Shown here one piece after another: positions 17,289 through 25,341 of a stretch of DNA of 31,068 nucleotides. The notes under the pieces were generated by a model. That model did no database searches, was not told the origin of the DNA, and saw only the letters and a program-made list of their open reading frames with translations. Source of the DNA: CAUZJO01 sp963580245 (GTDB lineage: Bacteria; Sumerlaeota; Sumerlaeia; MVZB01); the NCBI GenBank assembly GCA_963580245.1, contig CAUZJO010000046.1:1-31068 (forward strand). The letters run 5' to 3'. A program made the translations under genes and the position numbers. Each line of letters begins with the position of its first letter. Position 1 is the first letter of the stretch.

Positions 17289-18392
17289 TCAAAAACGTCG
17301 CAGGAAAAGCCGCTCAGTAAGCAGAACCTTCAATGAGGGCCACCACTCGGTGGAACTGCTCGGAGAACGCTTCTGAATAATCCCCAGGCCGGCATTCTCG
17401 AGTGTCGGGAGGTTGATCACCTGATAATCGTCATCGGCGCGTTTGCGCAATTCTTCGAGGAGGTATCTGGGGCCAAGCCATCCAGACTGCGGCATCGTGT
17501 CATGGACCAAAACAATTCCCCCCTCCGCCATCAGTTCATCCACCGCCTGCCAGTCCTTCAAACACCCACGCAATCGATGATCCCCATCGATGAACGCCAG
17601 CTCGAACTTGACGTCTCCCGTCTGGAACGATTGCCGAATACGCTCCGAGGAATCTCCTTGGTGAAAAGTGACGTACTCCGAGAGCTTGGCTGCTTTGACG
17701 TGACCACGCGCGACCTCCAGAACACTCGCACGCTTCCCAAGGACCGGGGATACGTACTCTTGGGGAAAGTTGAAAAGATCAAAGGAGTGTAGATGCCCCA
17801 ATGTATTGTCCCGCAATGCTTGCCCCATCCAGAGCACCGAGTACCCGATGCACGCTCCCGTCTCCAAAACGAGGCGTGGCCTTGTGCACCGAATCACCCA
17901 ATACAGAAGTCGCCCGATTTCTGGCCGAACCGATGCGTGGAAGTGTCCCCCTTCATGCTCCAGCACCGCGATGACTCGATTTGCGGGCGCCAATGGCGCG
18001 TCGCGCGGTAGGGGCGGAATGGGAGGCGACCTGTTCTCCAGCGCGTCCGCGGCCGACTGACACCTCATCACGACTTGGCCGGCCAATCGATGCATGGGAT
18101 CTCTGCGCAAGATCTCGACGGCCATTCCGGCCGCTTTTTCGAAATCACCAACCTCAAGGTGCGCTTCGGCCAGGTACGCCGTGGCTTCAGTATTCTCGGC
18201 GTTCTCCTTCACCAGTGTCTCGTAGTCCCGCAACGCCTCTTCGAAACGACCCATGGAACGGTACAGCCAGGCCCGGTGTCCCAACACTTCGAGCTTACCT
18301 GATGGCTCTCGGAGCAGTGCCTCGAACGCCTCCAGTGCATCCTTGTGCCGCCCCGCGCGTACAAATCCCAGTGCGGTTTCCAGCTTGGTCAT
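17289..18392 (-). CDS. TPR-fused class I SAM-dependent methyltransferase
   Basis: A 367-residue protein with two parts. Residues about 1-105 contain tetratricopeptide-like helices (ALRDYETLVKENAENTEATA, then YLAEAHLEVGDFEKAAGM), which normally bind a partner protein. Residues about 145-335 form a Rossmann methyltransferase domain of the Methyltransf_24 type: VLETGACIGYSVLWM is the SAM-binding motif I, HQGDSSE and FIDGDHRLRGCLKDW carry the acidic residues around the active site, and IVLVHDTM follows. Such enzymes often methylate sugars or small O-acceptors; the substrate here is unknown. The frame opens at a TTG (18395), but the ATG at 18392 with AGAGG six bases upstream is the better start. 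It is convergent with the nucleotidyltransferase gene and has no operon partner. Confidence 0.84.
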   Translation of the reverse strand: MTKLETALGFVRAGRHKDALEAFEALLREPSGKLEVLGHRAWLYRSMGRFEEALRDYETLVKENAENTEATAYLAEAHLEVGDFEKAAGMAVEILRRDPMHRLAGQVVMRCQSAADALENRSPPIPPLPRDAPLAPANRVIAVLEHEGGHFHASVRPEIGRLLYWVIRCTRPRLVLETGACIGYSVLWMGQALRDNTLGHLHSFDLFNFPQEYVSPVLGKRASVLEVARGHVKAAKLSEYVTFHQGDSSERIRQSFQTGDVKFELAFIDGDHRLRGCLKDWQAVDELMAEGGIVLVHDTMPQSGWLGPRYLLEELRKRADDDYQVINLPTLENAGLGIIQKRSPSSSTEWWPSLKVLLTERLFLRRF

Positions 18393-18511
18393 CAACTACC
18401 TCTGAAGATCCCCCACATCAGATCCTCTCTCCAATCAGCTCATTCACTGACAGGATGGGGTCATTTTGGGGACCATCCCTGCCCACATACACTCAGATGC
18501 GCCCCAGCGCG

Positions 18512-18583
18512 GGGGTGTGATTCAGAAATGGGAGGGCGCAAGGTGAGGGGATTGTCCTGGAGACTCGTCCCTCATGCTCGTGC
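18512..18583 (+). repeat. Degenerate copy of the dispersed repeat, left arm only
   Basis: GGGGTGTGATTCAGA at 18512-18526 is identical to 30902-30916, and CCCTCATGCTCGTGC at 18569-18583 differs at one base from 30942-30956. The order is the same and the spacing similar. The GTAATC hexamers, the central core and the right arm are missing, so this looks like a decayed or partial member of the family seen at 4984 and 30902. Confidence 0.6.
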
Positions 18584-18648
18584 CTGGGCGCGCGGGCTCG
18601 GTTCCGACTTCGCGTCACCTTCAAGGCGCAACCACTAGAGAAGAAAGG

Positions 18649-18724
18649 TGGGGCTGGTGGTGGGAATCGAACCCGCAACCTCTCGCTTACAAGGCGAGTG
18701 CTCTACCAATTGAGCTACACCAGC
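18649..18724 (-). tRNA. tRNA-Thr (anticodon UGU)
   Basis: Reading the minus strand from 18724, the sequence folds as a cloverleaf: acceptor GCTGGTG with CACCAGC, D arm GCTC with GAGC, anticodon stem CTCGC with GCGAG around the loop CTTGTAA (anticodon TGT), and T loop TTCGATT. The mature body ends at 18652 and CCA is encoded at 18651-18649. The T stem GCGGG/CCCAC contains a C-A mismatch at the second pair, and the discriminator base reads C; both are unusual. It decodes ACA, and ACG by wobble. Confidence 0.93.
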
Positions 18725-19067
18725 GATTTTTTTCGCCCCGAGGGCCGAACTCGACCTTCCCGATCACCCTCGACTCTTATCATTATTTGGGTTAAGTGCC
18801 CTGAGGCAAGTAAAATCGCAGGCGCATTTAAGGCTTGAAATTGATCGGCGAAAAGGGTTGTCTAGTGAAGACGTGATGGGTTGTTTCAAGTGTCGATTTC
18901 CGATGCCGTGGGTTCACTCCGAATGACATGCCGCGCCGGTCACCGACCGGTCGTCGAGTGCTCCTGAACCGGCTCGGCCTTGGGTAGAGCATTCTGTTAA
19001 CCTTCTCCCCCGCCTGCTCGGCCGAGGGGAGGGGTACATAACTTGAAGAGGGGCTGGAACGCGCCTG
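18725..19067. other. Region upstream of dnaA, no gene seen
   Basis: About 340 bases between the tRNA and dnaA. No protein gene is supported; the long minus-strand frame crossing it is the shadow of dnaA. I looked for TTATCCACA-type DnaA boxes and AT-rich 13-mers and found no cluster. A short palindrome, CCGGTCACCGACCGG (18936-18950), is the only notable structure. There is no evidence of an origin here. Confidence 0.5.
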
Positions 19068-20438
19068 ATGACCATGACGACCTCGACGCTGTGGGATCAA
19101 GCCCTTGACGACCTGAGGACCAAGTTGGACGAGGAGTCCTTCGCGACCTGGTTGGAGCCGGTCCACTTCCTCAGCCATGAAGACAACGTGGTCGTCCTTA
19201 CGGTTTCCAGCGTCTTCAATCGCAACTGGCTGGCCAACAACTATCACGAAGTGATCCAGGACAGCCTGAGCGGCCTGCTGCGTCGCGAAGTCACCGTGGA
19301 GTATCGCATTCGCCCGGATGAGGGGCTGGCGCGGACCGAGCAGCAGGCGATGGAGGTCTTTCGCCGCACGCAGGGCGAGGCCCCGCCCTTGGACCTGATC
19401 TCCTGCCCGTTCAACCAGACCAACACGTTCGAAGCGTTCGTCGTGGGCGAGTGCAATCGGTTCGCCCACGCCGCCGCCCAAGCCGTCGCCGATCCCGAAT
19501 CGCTCGCCTATAACCCGTTGTTCCTTTACGGCGGCGTTGGGCTGGGTAAGACCCACCTGATGCAGGCCATCGGCCAACGCCTGCAAACCTTCGGCAGTCA
19601 CCTCATCGTGCGCTACGTTTCCTCCGAGGCGTTCATGAACGCGTTCATCGAGGCGGTGGCGCAGAAACGGCTCGTCGAGTTCCGCAACTCCTTCCGCAAT
19701 GTCGACCTGTTGCTGGTCGACGACGTGCAGTTCTTCTCGGGGGCCGAACAGACGCAGACCGAGTTTTTCCATACGTTCAACGTGCTCTATGACGCGGGCA
19801 AGAAGATCGTCATCTCGTCGGACCATCCGCCCAAGGAACTGCACGAGCTGGAAGAACGTCTGCGGTCGCGCTTCGAGTGGGGTCTGATCGTCGATATGCA
19901 GGCGCCGGACCTGGAAACGCGGGTTGCGATCCTGCGCAAAAAGGCGCGCCCGATGAACCTGGAGCTGTCGGCCGAAGTCACGATCTATATCGCCGAACGC
20001 GTGCGCTCCAATCTGCGCAAACTGGAGGGAGCGCTGACGAGGTTGGCCGCCCATGCCTCGATGATCCGCAGCCCCATCACAATCGACACGGTCCGGTCCT
20101 TATTGGGGCCGTTTTTGGTGGGTGCGGAACCCAAGAAGATCTCAATCGAGAAGGTGCAGATGGCCGTTTGCAATTATTTCGACGTCACCTTGCTCGAACT
20201 GACCGGCCCCAACCGCTCGCGCAAATTCACCACGCCGCGCCAGATCGCGGCTTACCTTTGTCGCGAACTGACCGACTGCTCGTTCCCCGAGATCGCGCGC
20301 AAGTTCGGAGGCCGCGATCACAGCTCGATCATCCATAGCCACCGCAAGATTCAGCGCGAGATGGCCACGCAGTTGAGTCTGCAAAACCTGATCAAGTACC
20401 TGACCAAGCTCATCAAGGAAGAGCCGCCGATTCGTTGA
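19068..20438 (+). CDS. dnaA: Chromosomal replication initiator DnaA
   Basis: A 456-residue initiator ATPase that binds DnaA boxes at oriC and opens the duplex. Domain I (about 1-82) begins LWDQALDDLRTKLDEESFATWL, the interaction module for helicase loading. Domain II is short. Domain III is the AAA+ core: Walker A GGVGLGKTH (155-163), Walker B LLLVDDVQFF (214-223), and sensor and arginine-finger segments around ERLRSRFEWGL. Domain IV is the helix-turn-helix with the signature FPEIARKFGGRDHSSIIHSHRK. Length is normal. The ATG at 19068 and the ATG two codons later are both possible; the GAGGGG upstream is rather distant. The usual neighbour dnaN is absent on both sides, a situation common in planctomycetes and some other phyla. 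A hairpin-rich repeat block follows the stop. Confidence 0.97.
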   Translation: MTMTTSTLWDQALDDLRTKLDEESFATWLEPVHFLSHEDNVVVLTVSSVFNRNWLANNYHEVIQDSLSGLLRREVTVEYRIRPDEGLARTEQQAMEVFRRTQGEAPPLDLISCPFNQTNTFEAFVVGECNRFAHAAAQAVADPESLAYNPLFLYGGVGLGKTHLMQAIGQRLQTFGSHLIVRYVSSEAFMNAFIEAVAQKRLVEFRNSFRNVDLLLVDDVQFFSGAEQTQTEFFHTFNVLYDAGKKIVISSDHPPKELHELEERLRSRFEWGLIVDMQAPDLETRVAILRKKARPMNLELSAEVTIYIAERVRSNLRKLEGALTRLAAHASMIRSPITIDTVRSLLGPFLVGAEPKKISIEKVQMAVCNYFDVTLLELTGPNRSRKFTTPRQIAAYLCRELTDCSFPEIARKFGGRDHSSIIHSHRKIQREMATQLSLQNLIKYLTKLIKEEPPIR

Positions 20439-20461
20439 ATGGTAGCGTGATGCGACCTGTT

Positions 20462-20612
20462 CGACCCCTTCAGGGTCGTGGCGTCTTGGGATTCCATGTC
20501 CGGGGGTTGCCACCCCCGGCTAATCAAATTGCTCCCCTTCAGGGAGCCAAAGAACCTCTTTAATCTCCCAGCCCCGAGAGGTGCGTCTCATGGATATGTG
20601 AGATGCACCTCG
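20462..20612. repeat. Cluster of four hairpins downstream of dnaA
   Basis: Four palindromes follow each other: CGACCC-CTTCA-GGGTCG (20462-20478), CCGGGGGT-TGCC-ACCCCCGG (20500-20519), GCTCCC-CTTCA-GGGAGC (20531-20547), and a longer imperfect one with arms near 20577-20590 and 20598-20611. The first and third share the CTTCA loop. The region lies between two genes that face each other, so the hairpins may end transcription from both sides, though no T-tracts are present. The CCTTCAGGG and GGGGGTTGCCACCCCCGGCTA pieces resemble palindromic dispersed repeats I associate with planctomycete-like genomes; this is from memory. Confidence 0.75.
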
Positions 20613-20671
20613 GCTTGATTCAGATCAGTTCGCGTGATGGGCGGCCGGCAATAAGGGCGCCGTCGACTTTG

Positions 20672-22588
20672 TTATTCAGCCTGGTTGCTCTCGCCATCGA
20701 CTGGCGCGAAGATGTCGGCGAGAATGTCGGGTTGGCTCTCGTCGCGTATAAGCTCCAGGTACTTGGGTCCGTCGGCGTATTCCACGATGAGTGTTTGAAA
20801 GACATCGCCGTCCAGGACGAGGCATTCGATTTGGCGCTTGGTGGGGCTGTCGGCGATGGCGTCCCTGAAGCGCTCGGGGCTGTACTTGCGGCCGTTTACG
20901 CCGATCACTTCCATCCCGGGTGCGAGGCCCGCCGCGTCGGCCGGCATCCCGGGGACCACGTTGCTGCCGATCACGCCCTTCTCGTCGACCTCCAGTCCCA
21001 GTGAATCCAACGCCGATGCGTACTTGCGCTCTTTCTCGCGCTCCTTCAACGCTTCGGAGGGTTCGGTGGCGTATTGGATTCGATAACCCAGCCGACCCAC
21101 GAACTCGAGGGGAAGCGCCACCTGGGGTTGTTTGATCCATTGGGCGAGGAACGCCTCCCAATCGTGGTCGGCCAATTCGTTTAGGATGTCCAGGATGTCT
21201 CGCTCCTCGAAGGGGAGCCACTCCACGTCGGGCAGGTCCGGCCCCATGAACATGCGGCAGAAGTCGTCCAGACTTCGCCTCCCGTCCGAGTCGCGACGGA
21301 TGATCGCGTCGGCCTCCAGCCACATCAGGAGGCCCTCGTTGTAGTAATCCTGACCGCGCCGCAGATTGCTCCAGTGCTTACTCCCCCCGCGCAGGTGGTG
21401 GGAGTCGATCGCGGTGTCTTCGAGCGACCGCCAGCGTCGGCCTTCGCGGCGCATCAGGTAGCTGATCTTGCCGGCCAGGTGTTGCTTATAGTGGCCGAAG
21501 GTCCAAAGCCCGCCCCGCACGGTCAGTAGTTCGCCCAGGTACTGCGTCAGCCCTTCGTAGACCCACAAGAGCCGCGTCTGCTTGGGGGTGTGGTAATCGG
21601 AGGTGGCCATCCCGGCGGGCCGGCGATACTTGCCGCACCAGGAGTGGGCGAACTCGTGCGGAAGCAAATAGCCCACCCACCCGCGCAGTTTCTCTTCCTC
21701 GAGCAGGTCGCGCTCCCCCACGCCGTTGAGGCTGGAGCGCAGGTGCTCGAGCCCCATATAGGGCAGGTCGTCGCTACAGATGACCAGGAGTTTGTAGGCG
21801 TCGAAGTGGGCCCCGACGAACAAGAGGCCGGCTTGGTCGGCGATCTTGGTATACTGGCCCTCCAGTTGCTCGCCGATCTGCAACGCGGCGGGCGATTCCG
21901 AGGCGATGCAGAGGGAAACGGGGGGGATGTGGGTAACGTCCAGGTCGATGACGCGCAGATGCTCGCCCCCGATCAATGGGCTGTCGATGACCCGACTGAG
22001 GCTTGCGGGCGCGAAATGCACAACCCCGTCCTCTTCGCGCTCGGTGGCCAACGCGGTGGCGAAGCGCCATTTGTCCGGCAGACGGACGCTCAGGCGAACT
22101 TCGATGTCCTGGTTGGAGACGCCGTCGGGAACCAACAGGCAGGTGTTCCAGTTGATCACGCCCACCAGCGAGTTGCCGTAACTGTCGATGCCCTTGGAAT
22201 TGACGGTGGGCTGGTTGCAGATGTAATCGAGGCGGACAACCAACCCGCCGGCGCGGTCGGGAACCTCGCAGTGGAACTTGAAAGGCTCCTCCTGGTCGCG
22301 GGACCAGGCAACGGTCTCTCCCTCGAGGGTCTCGAGCCGCGGGCCGGCGAGGTTCTCGATCGGCCCCCGCGGAGCGTGGATGCCGGGGATCCACTTGGGA
22401 TACCACAACGCCATGGGGCCGGGCTGGGCCGGGATTTCGATCCGAGCGTGTAGCAGGTTGCGAGAGAGCTCTCTCGCGTCCACCTCCACGGTCATCGATA
22501 GCGGCTCGGACGACGCGGGAACGGCGACGATGAATAGGGTCGCGGCGAATAATCGGAAGAGAAGAGGTCTTGAGTTCGGAGAATACAT
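20672..22588 (-). CDS. M61-family metallopeptidase with C-terminal PDZ domain
   Basis: A 638-residue exported peptidase of the glycyl aminopeptidase family. The N terminus is a Sec signal peptide (LLFRLFAATLFIVAVPASSEP). An N-terminal beta domain follows (about 30-200). The gluzincin core has the zinc site HEFAH (311-315) with the third ligand in VYEGLTQY (Glu345). A PDZ domain spans about 530-610 (VVPGMPADAAGLAPGMEVIGVNGRKY), which usually docks peptide ends. It should remove N-terminal Gly/Ala from peptides in the periplasm or at the cell surface. The ATG at 22588 is preceded by AAGGG. The CHC2/TPR gene lies 46 bases upstream on the same strand, so cotranscription is likely, but no functional link is apparent. 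It converges with dnaA. Confidence 0.9.
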   Translation of the reverse strand: MYSPNSRPLLFRLFAATLFIVAVPASSEPLSMTVEVDARELSRNLLHARIEIPAQPGPMALWYPKWIPGIHAPRGPIENLAGPRLETLEGETVAWSRDQEEPFKFHCEVPDRAGGLVVRLDYICNQPTVNSKGIDSYGNSLVGVINWNTCLLVPDGVSNQDIEVRLSVRLPDKWRFATALATEREEDGVVHFAPASLSRVIDSPLIGGEHLRVIDLDVTHIPPVSLCIASESPAALQIGEQLEGQYTKIADQAGLLFVGAHFDAYKLLVICSDDLPYMGLEHLRSSLNGVGERDLLEEEKLRGWVGYLLPHEFAHSWCGKYRRPAGMATSDYHTPKQTRLLWVYEGLTQYLGELLTVRGGLWTFGHYKQHLAGKISYLMRREGRRWRSLEDTAIDSHHLRGGSKHWSNLRRGQDYYNEGLLMWLEADAIIRRDSDGRRSLDDFCRMFMGPDLPDVEWLPFEERDILDILNELADHDWEAFLAQWIKQPQVALPLEFVGRLGYRIQYATEPSEALKEREKERKYASALDSLGLEVDEKGVIGSNVVPGMPADAAGLAPGMEVIGVNGRKYSPERFRDAIADSPTKRQIECLVLDGDVFQTLIVEYADGPKYLELIRDESQPDILADIFAPVDGESNQAE

Positions 22589-22634
22589 CGAACGGTCTAC
22601 CCTTGGCTAGAATCAGCCCTCAAGTCCTGAAATT

Positions 22635-25232
22635 TCAGTGTTCGGCCTTTGCGGAGGTCGGCAAATTGATGAGCGACGCCGCTTGGTCCAGGGCGTGCTC
22701 AATCCCGGCCTTCGGGATTGCGGGCTGCGCGTTCGGCGTTAGCGGGGTGGGTGTGCCATTGCCTCGCGGCCCCGAGAGGCCCGGAGTATCAGCCACGACC
22801 GCGCGCGCCTCAAGCGGCCGGGGCGTCTCTCCACTCGATGGTTCCGGATCGGCAACGCTGCCGCCGGATTGCGGCGATTGGTGCCCAAGTTCGAGCAGGT
22901 GCTTGAGCGTGCGATGGGCCTCGCCGGTCCGGCCGGAGCGTTGCTGCATCTCGACAAGCGCCAGGACCGACTTCTCGGCCTCGCCGGTTGGGCCGGCCTT
23001 CATGTGAAAATTCGCCAGGCGTGAGCGCAGCTCGATATGGCCGGGGCACTGTTCGGTGGCCTCACGGGCGGCCTCCGCGAAGACGGCGTCGCCGTCGGGG
23101 GCCCGCTGGAGCGAGTCAAGCAACTTAAGGTAGTACCCTGCCAGCCGGTCCCGGTCCTCCAGGCGCCGGGCCAGTGGGATCAGCACGCGGCACGTCGCTT
23201 CGTGAAGCGGATCGAGCTCGAAGATGCGTTCGAGCAGCTCGATCGCCTGCTCGATGTGGTCTGTCTGCACGCAATGGGAGGCGGCCTCGTCAATCGTCTC
23301 GACGGCCTTTTCCAGTTGGCGGCCGTCGATGAGCATCGAGATCAATTGCTCGCGAGCCGCGGCGAGGTCCGGATCGATCCGCAACGCGGCATGGAAAGCT
23401 TCCTCGGCCTCCTCGAAGCGGCGCCGCGAGAGCAGGTCCTCGCCCAGTCGCACGTACTCTCGGCATGCCTCTGCCTTCATCTCGCAGCGCAGCATGATTT
23501 CGATCCGAATGCGCGCGAGGTCGGTATTTTGGGGGAGCAGTCGGGCCAGTTCGTCCCAGACGCGCAACGATTCGCGCAGGCGACCCATGTGATGGAGCTG
23601 CTCGGCCTGTCGGCGCAGGGTTTTCCTCAGATTCTCGCTATCCCCCTGAACTTGGTAGAGATGAACCAGGGCTTCGCACAGTTCGATGCTGTGGGGCGAA
23701 TGGTGGCTGAGCGGTTCCAGGATTCGGACGGCCTGGTCGGGCCGACCAAGCCCCTCGAAGGCCCGAATGCAACGATCGACCGCATCGGCCAGGGTCAGGG
23801 GGGCGTCCGATTGCGCGATCCCTTCCAGGTATCGCGACCAGGCCTCGATGTGTCGCGGGTCTTCATCGAGTAGCCGCTCCACGACGCCTTGCTCCTCCTT
23901 GCGGCGTTCAGCCCCGGCGTAAACCTGAGCGAGCCGCCAAAGACCCTCAACCAGCCGTTCGGTATGGTAGGTTGCCTGGGCGACCTCCACCAGGTGTTCA
24001 AGGGCGGGGATGCTATCGGGGTGTTGAGAGAGGATCTGATCACACATCTGGGCCGCGTGGGTGTAGGACTCGGTCCGCTGGTAAAGGCGCAGCAGACGGA
24101 GCTGGATCGAGAGCCGGCTCTCCGCCTGGCCCGACAGACCATATGCCTTTGCCAGGACTTGCAGGCTGGGCAGATGATCGGGATCCAGGGCGAGCAGCTT
24201 GTGCGCGACGCGGATGGTCGCCTCATGTTGTCCGGCCGCGAGATACTCGTCCGCCAGCTCGTAATAGGTCTGCATGGCGCGTAAGGCATGGCCCTGATCG
24301 GCCAGAAGTTCCGCGTGGGTCTCCCTCAGACCGTAATGGTCGGGCCGGCACGCCAACCCGCGTTCGATGACCCGGCGCGACTCGGCATGGTCGCCGCGCG
24401 CGCGCAGCAGGCGTCCCCCTTGCAGATAACGGGCGGCGGCCTGATCGGCCAGGCCGATCTGTTCGAGCATCAAGCCACCGTGCTCATAAAGCTCGGGGCA
24501 AGCGCCCGCGCTGACGAGTGCCCGCTCGATCACGCCGGCGGCCTGCTCCGGCTCACCCAGGTTCTGGTGGAAATCGGCCAGGGCCAGAGCTTTGGTGGCA
24601 ATGACCGGCTCCATGCCCCACTCCATGGCGAGTTCGAACTGACGGTTGCGGTGCTCGAGGGAGGCCGGTTGGAGGTCCACCAGCCGCTGGCACGCGGCGG
24701 CGGCCTGGTCGAAGCGGCCGGCCCGGCGGAAGGTCTCCACGATCTCGCCGTAGACCTCGGCGGCCTGGTCCGGACGCTCCGAAGCGCGCAACAACTCGGC
24801 CCTGCCGATCGGGAGCGTCGCATCCTCATCGAGACCGGACCCCCGGCTTCCTTCCCGAGTGAGCGGTGCCGGTGGGAACTTGAACGTGGGGTCGGCGGTC
24901 TCGGCGAGCTCGAGGACGGCTCGCTCATGGGTCAGCCCCAGCGACTTGGCGTAAAGATCGATCAGGTCCCCGCCCGACGCTCCTTGGCAACCGACGTTGG
25001 AACAATGATACGTACGGGCCGACCGGTCGACGACCAGCGTCGGCAGAATGGTTTCCTTGTGGATAGGGCAGAAGGCCCTGATTTCGTCGCCCGCCGTCTT
25101 GAACGTGTCGGGCCGGTAATTGATCTTGCCCAAAACCTGTTGGGCGTCCAGTCGGTCGAGAACCTCCTGGATGACATCTTCGGGTAAGGACCCCATGATC
25201 CATCCGATCTCACGATCAGCGCTTCGATACAT
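22635..25232 (-). CDS. CHC2 zinc-finger protein with long TPR array
   Basis: An 865-residue protein. Residues about 30-110 match the zinc-binding CHC2 domain of DnaG primase: FCPIH gives Cys55 and His58, YHCSNVGC gives Cys77 and Cys82, and SGGDLIDLYAKSLGL is the typical helix after the finger. In DnaG a TOPRIM catalytic domain follows; here it is absent. Instead, from about 150 to 800 come many tetratricopeptide-like helical repeats (for example AVETIDEAASHCVQTDHIEQ and FEEAEEAFHAALRIDPDLAA), then a Ser/Pro/Gly-rich tail. The finger may bind single-stranded nucleic acid and the repeats a protein partner; the actual job is unknown. The start could be 25232 or the ATG at 25196. It sits downstream of nadC with a 109-base gap and upstream of the M61 gene. 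Confidence 0.82.
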   Translation of the reverse strand: MYRSADREIGWIMGSLPEDVIQEVLDRLDAQQVLGKINYRPDTFKTAGDEIRAFCPIHKETILPTLVVDRSARTYHCSNVGCQGASGGDLIDLYAKSLGLTHERAVLELAETADPTFKFPPAPLTREGSRGSGLDEDATLPIGRAELLRASERPDQAAEVYGEIVETFRRAGRFDQAAAACQRLVDLQPASLEHRNRQFELAMEWGMEPVIATKALALADFHQNLGEPEQAAGVIERALVSAGACPELYEHGGLMLEQIGLADQAAARYLQGGRLLRARGDHAESRRVIERGLACRPDHYGLRETHAELLADQGHALRAMQTYYELADEYLAAGQHEATIRVAHKLLALDPDHLPSLQVLAKAYGLSGQAESRLSIQLRLLRLYQRTESYTHAAQMCDQILSQHPDSIPALEHLVEVAQATYHTERLVEGLWRLAQVYAGAERRKEEQGVVERLLDEDPRHIEAWSRYLEGIAQSDAPLTLADAVDRCIRAFEGLGRPDQAVRILEPLSHHSPHSIELCEALVHLYQVQGDSENLRKTLRRQAEQLHHMGRLRESLRVWDELARLLPQNTDLARIRIEIMLRCEMKAEACREYVRLGEDLLSRRRFEEAEEAFHAALRIDPDLAAAREQLISMLIDGRQLEKAVETIDEAASHCVQTDHIEQAIELLERIFELDPLHEATCRVLIPLARRLEDRDRLAGYYLKLLDSLQRAPDGDAVFAEAAREATEQCPGHIELRSRLANFHMKAGPTGEAEKSVLALVEMQQRSGRTGEAHRTLKHLLELGHQSPQSGGSVADPEPSSGETPRPLEARAVVADTPGLSGPRGNGTPTPLTPNAQPAIPKAGIEHALDQAASLINLPTSAKAEH

Positions 25233-25341
25233 AACTCTCGTGTCGATTATAGGCTCGGCGCCGGTAGGAGGGAATACAAAAAACGGCGACCGAGTTCTCA
25301 GTCGAGTAGCCCGGTCGGCGTGATCGGGAAACGCCGCGCGC

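Noticed and set aside
18828..20054. 408-codon open frame on the minus strand
   Set aside because: It is antisense to dnaA and has no ribosome binding site or family match.
25057..25065. DnaA-box-like TTGTGGATA
   Set aside because: It is a single near-match inside the CHC2 coding region, with no cluster or AT-rich element beside it.
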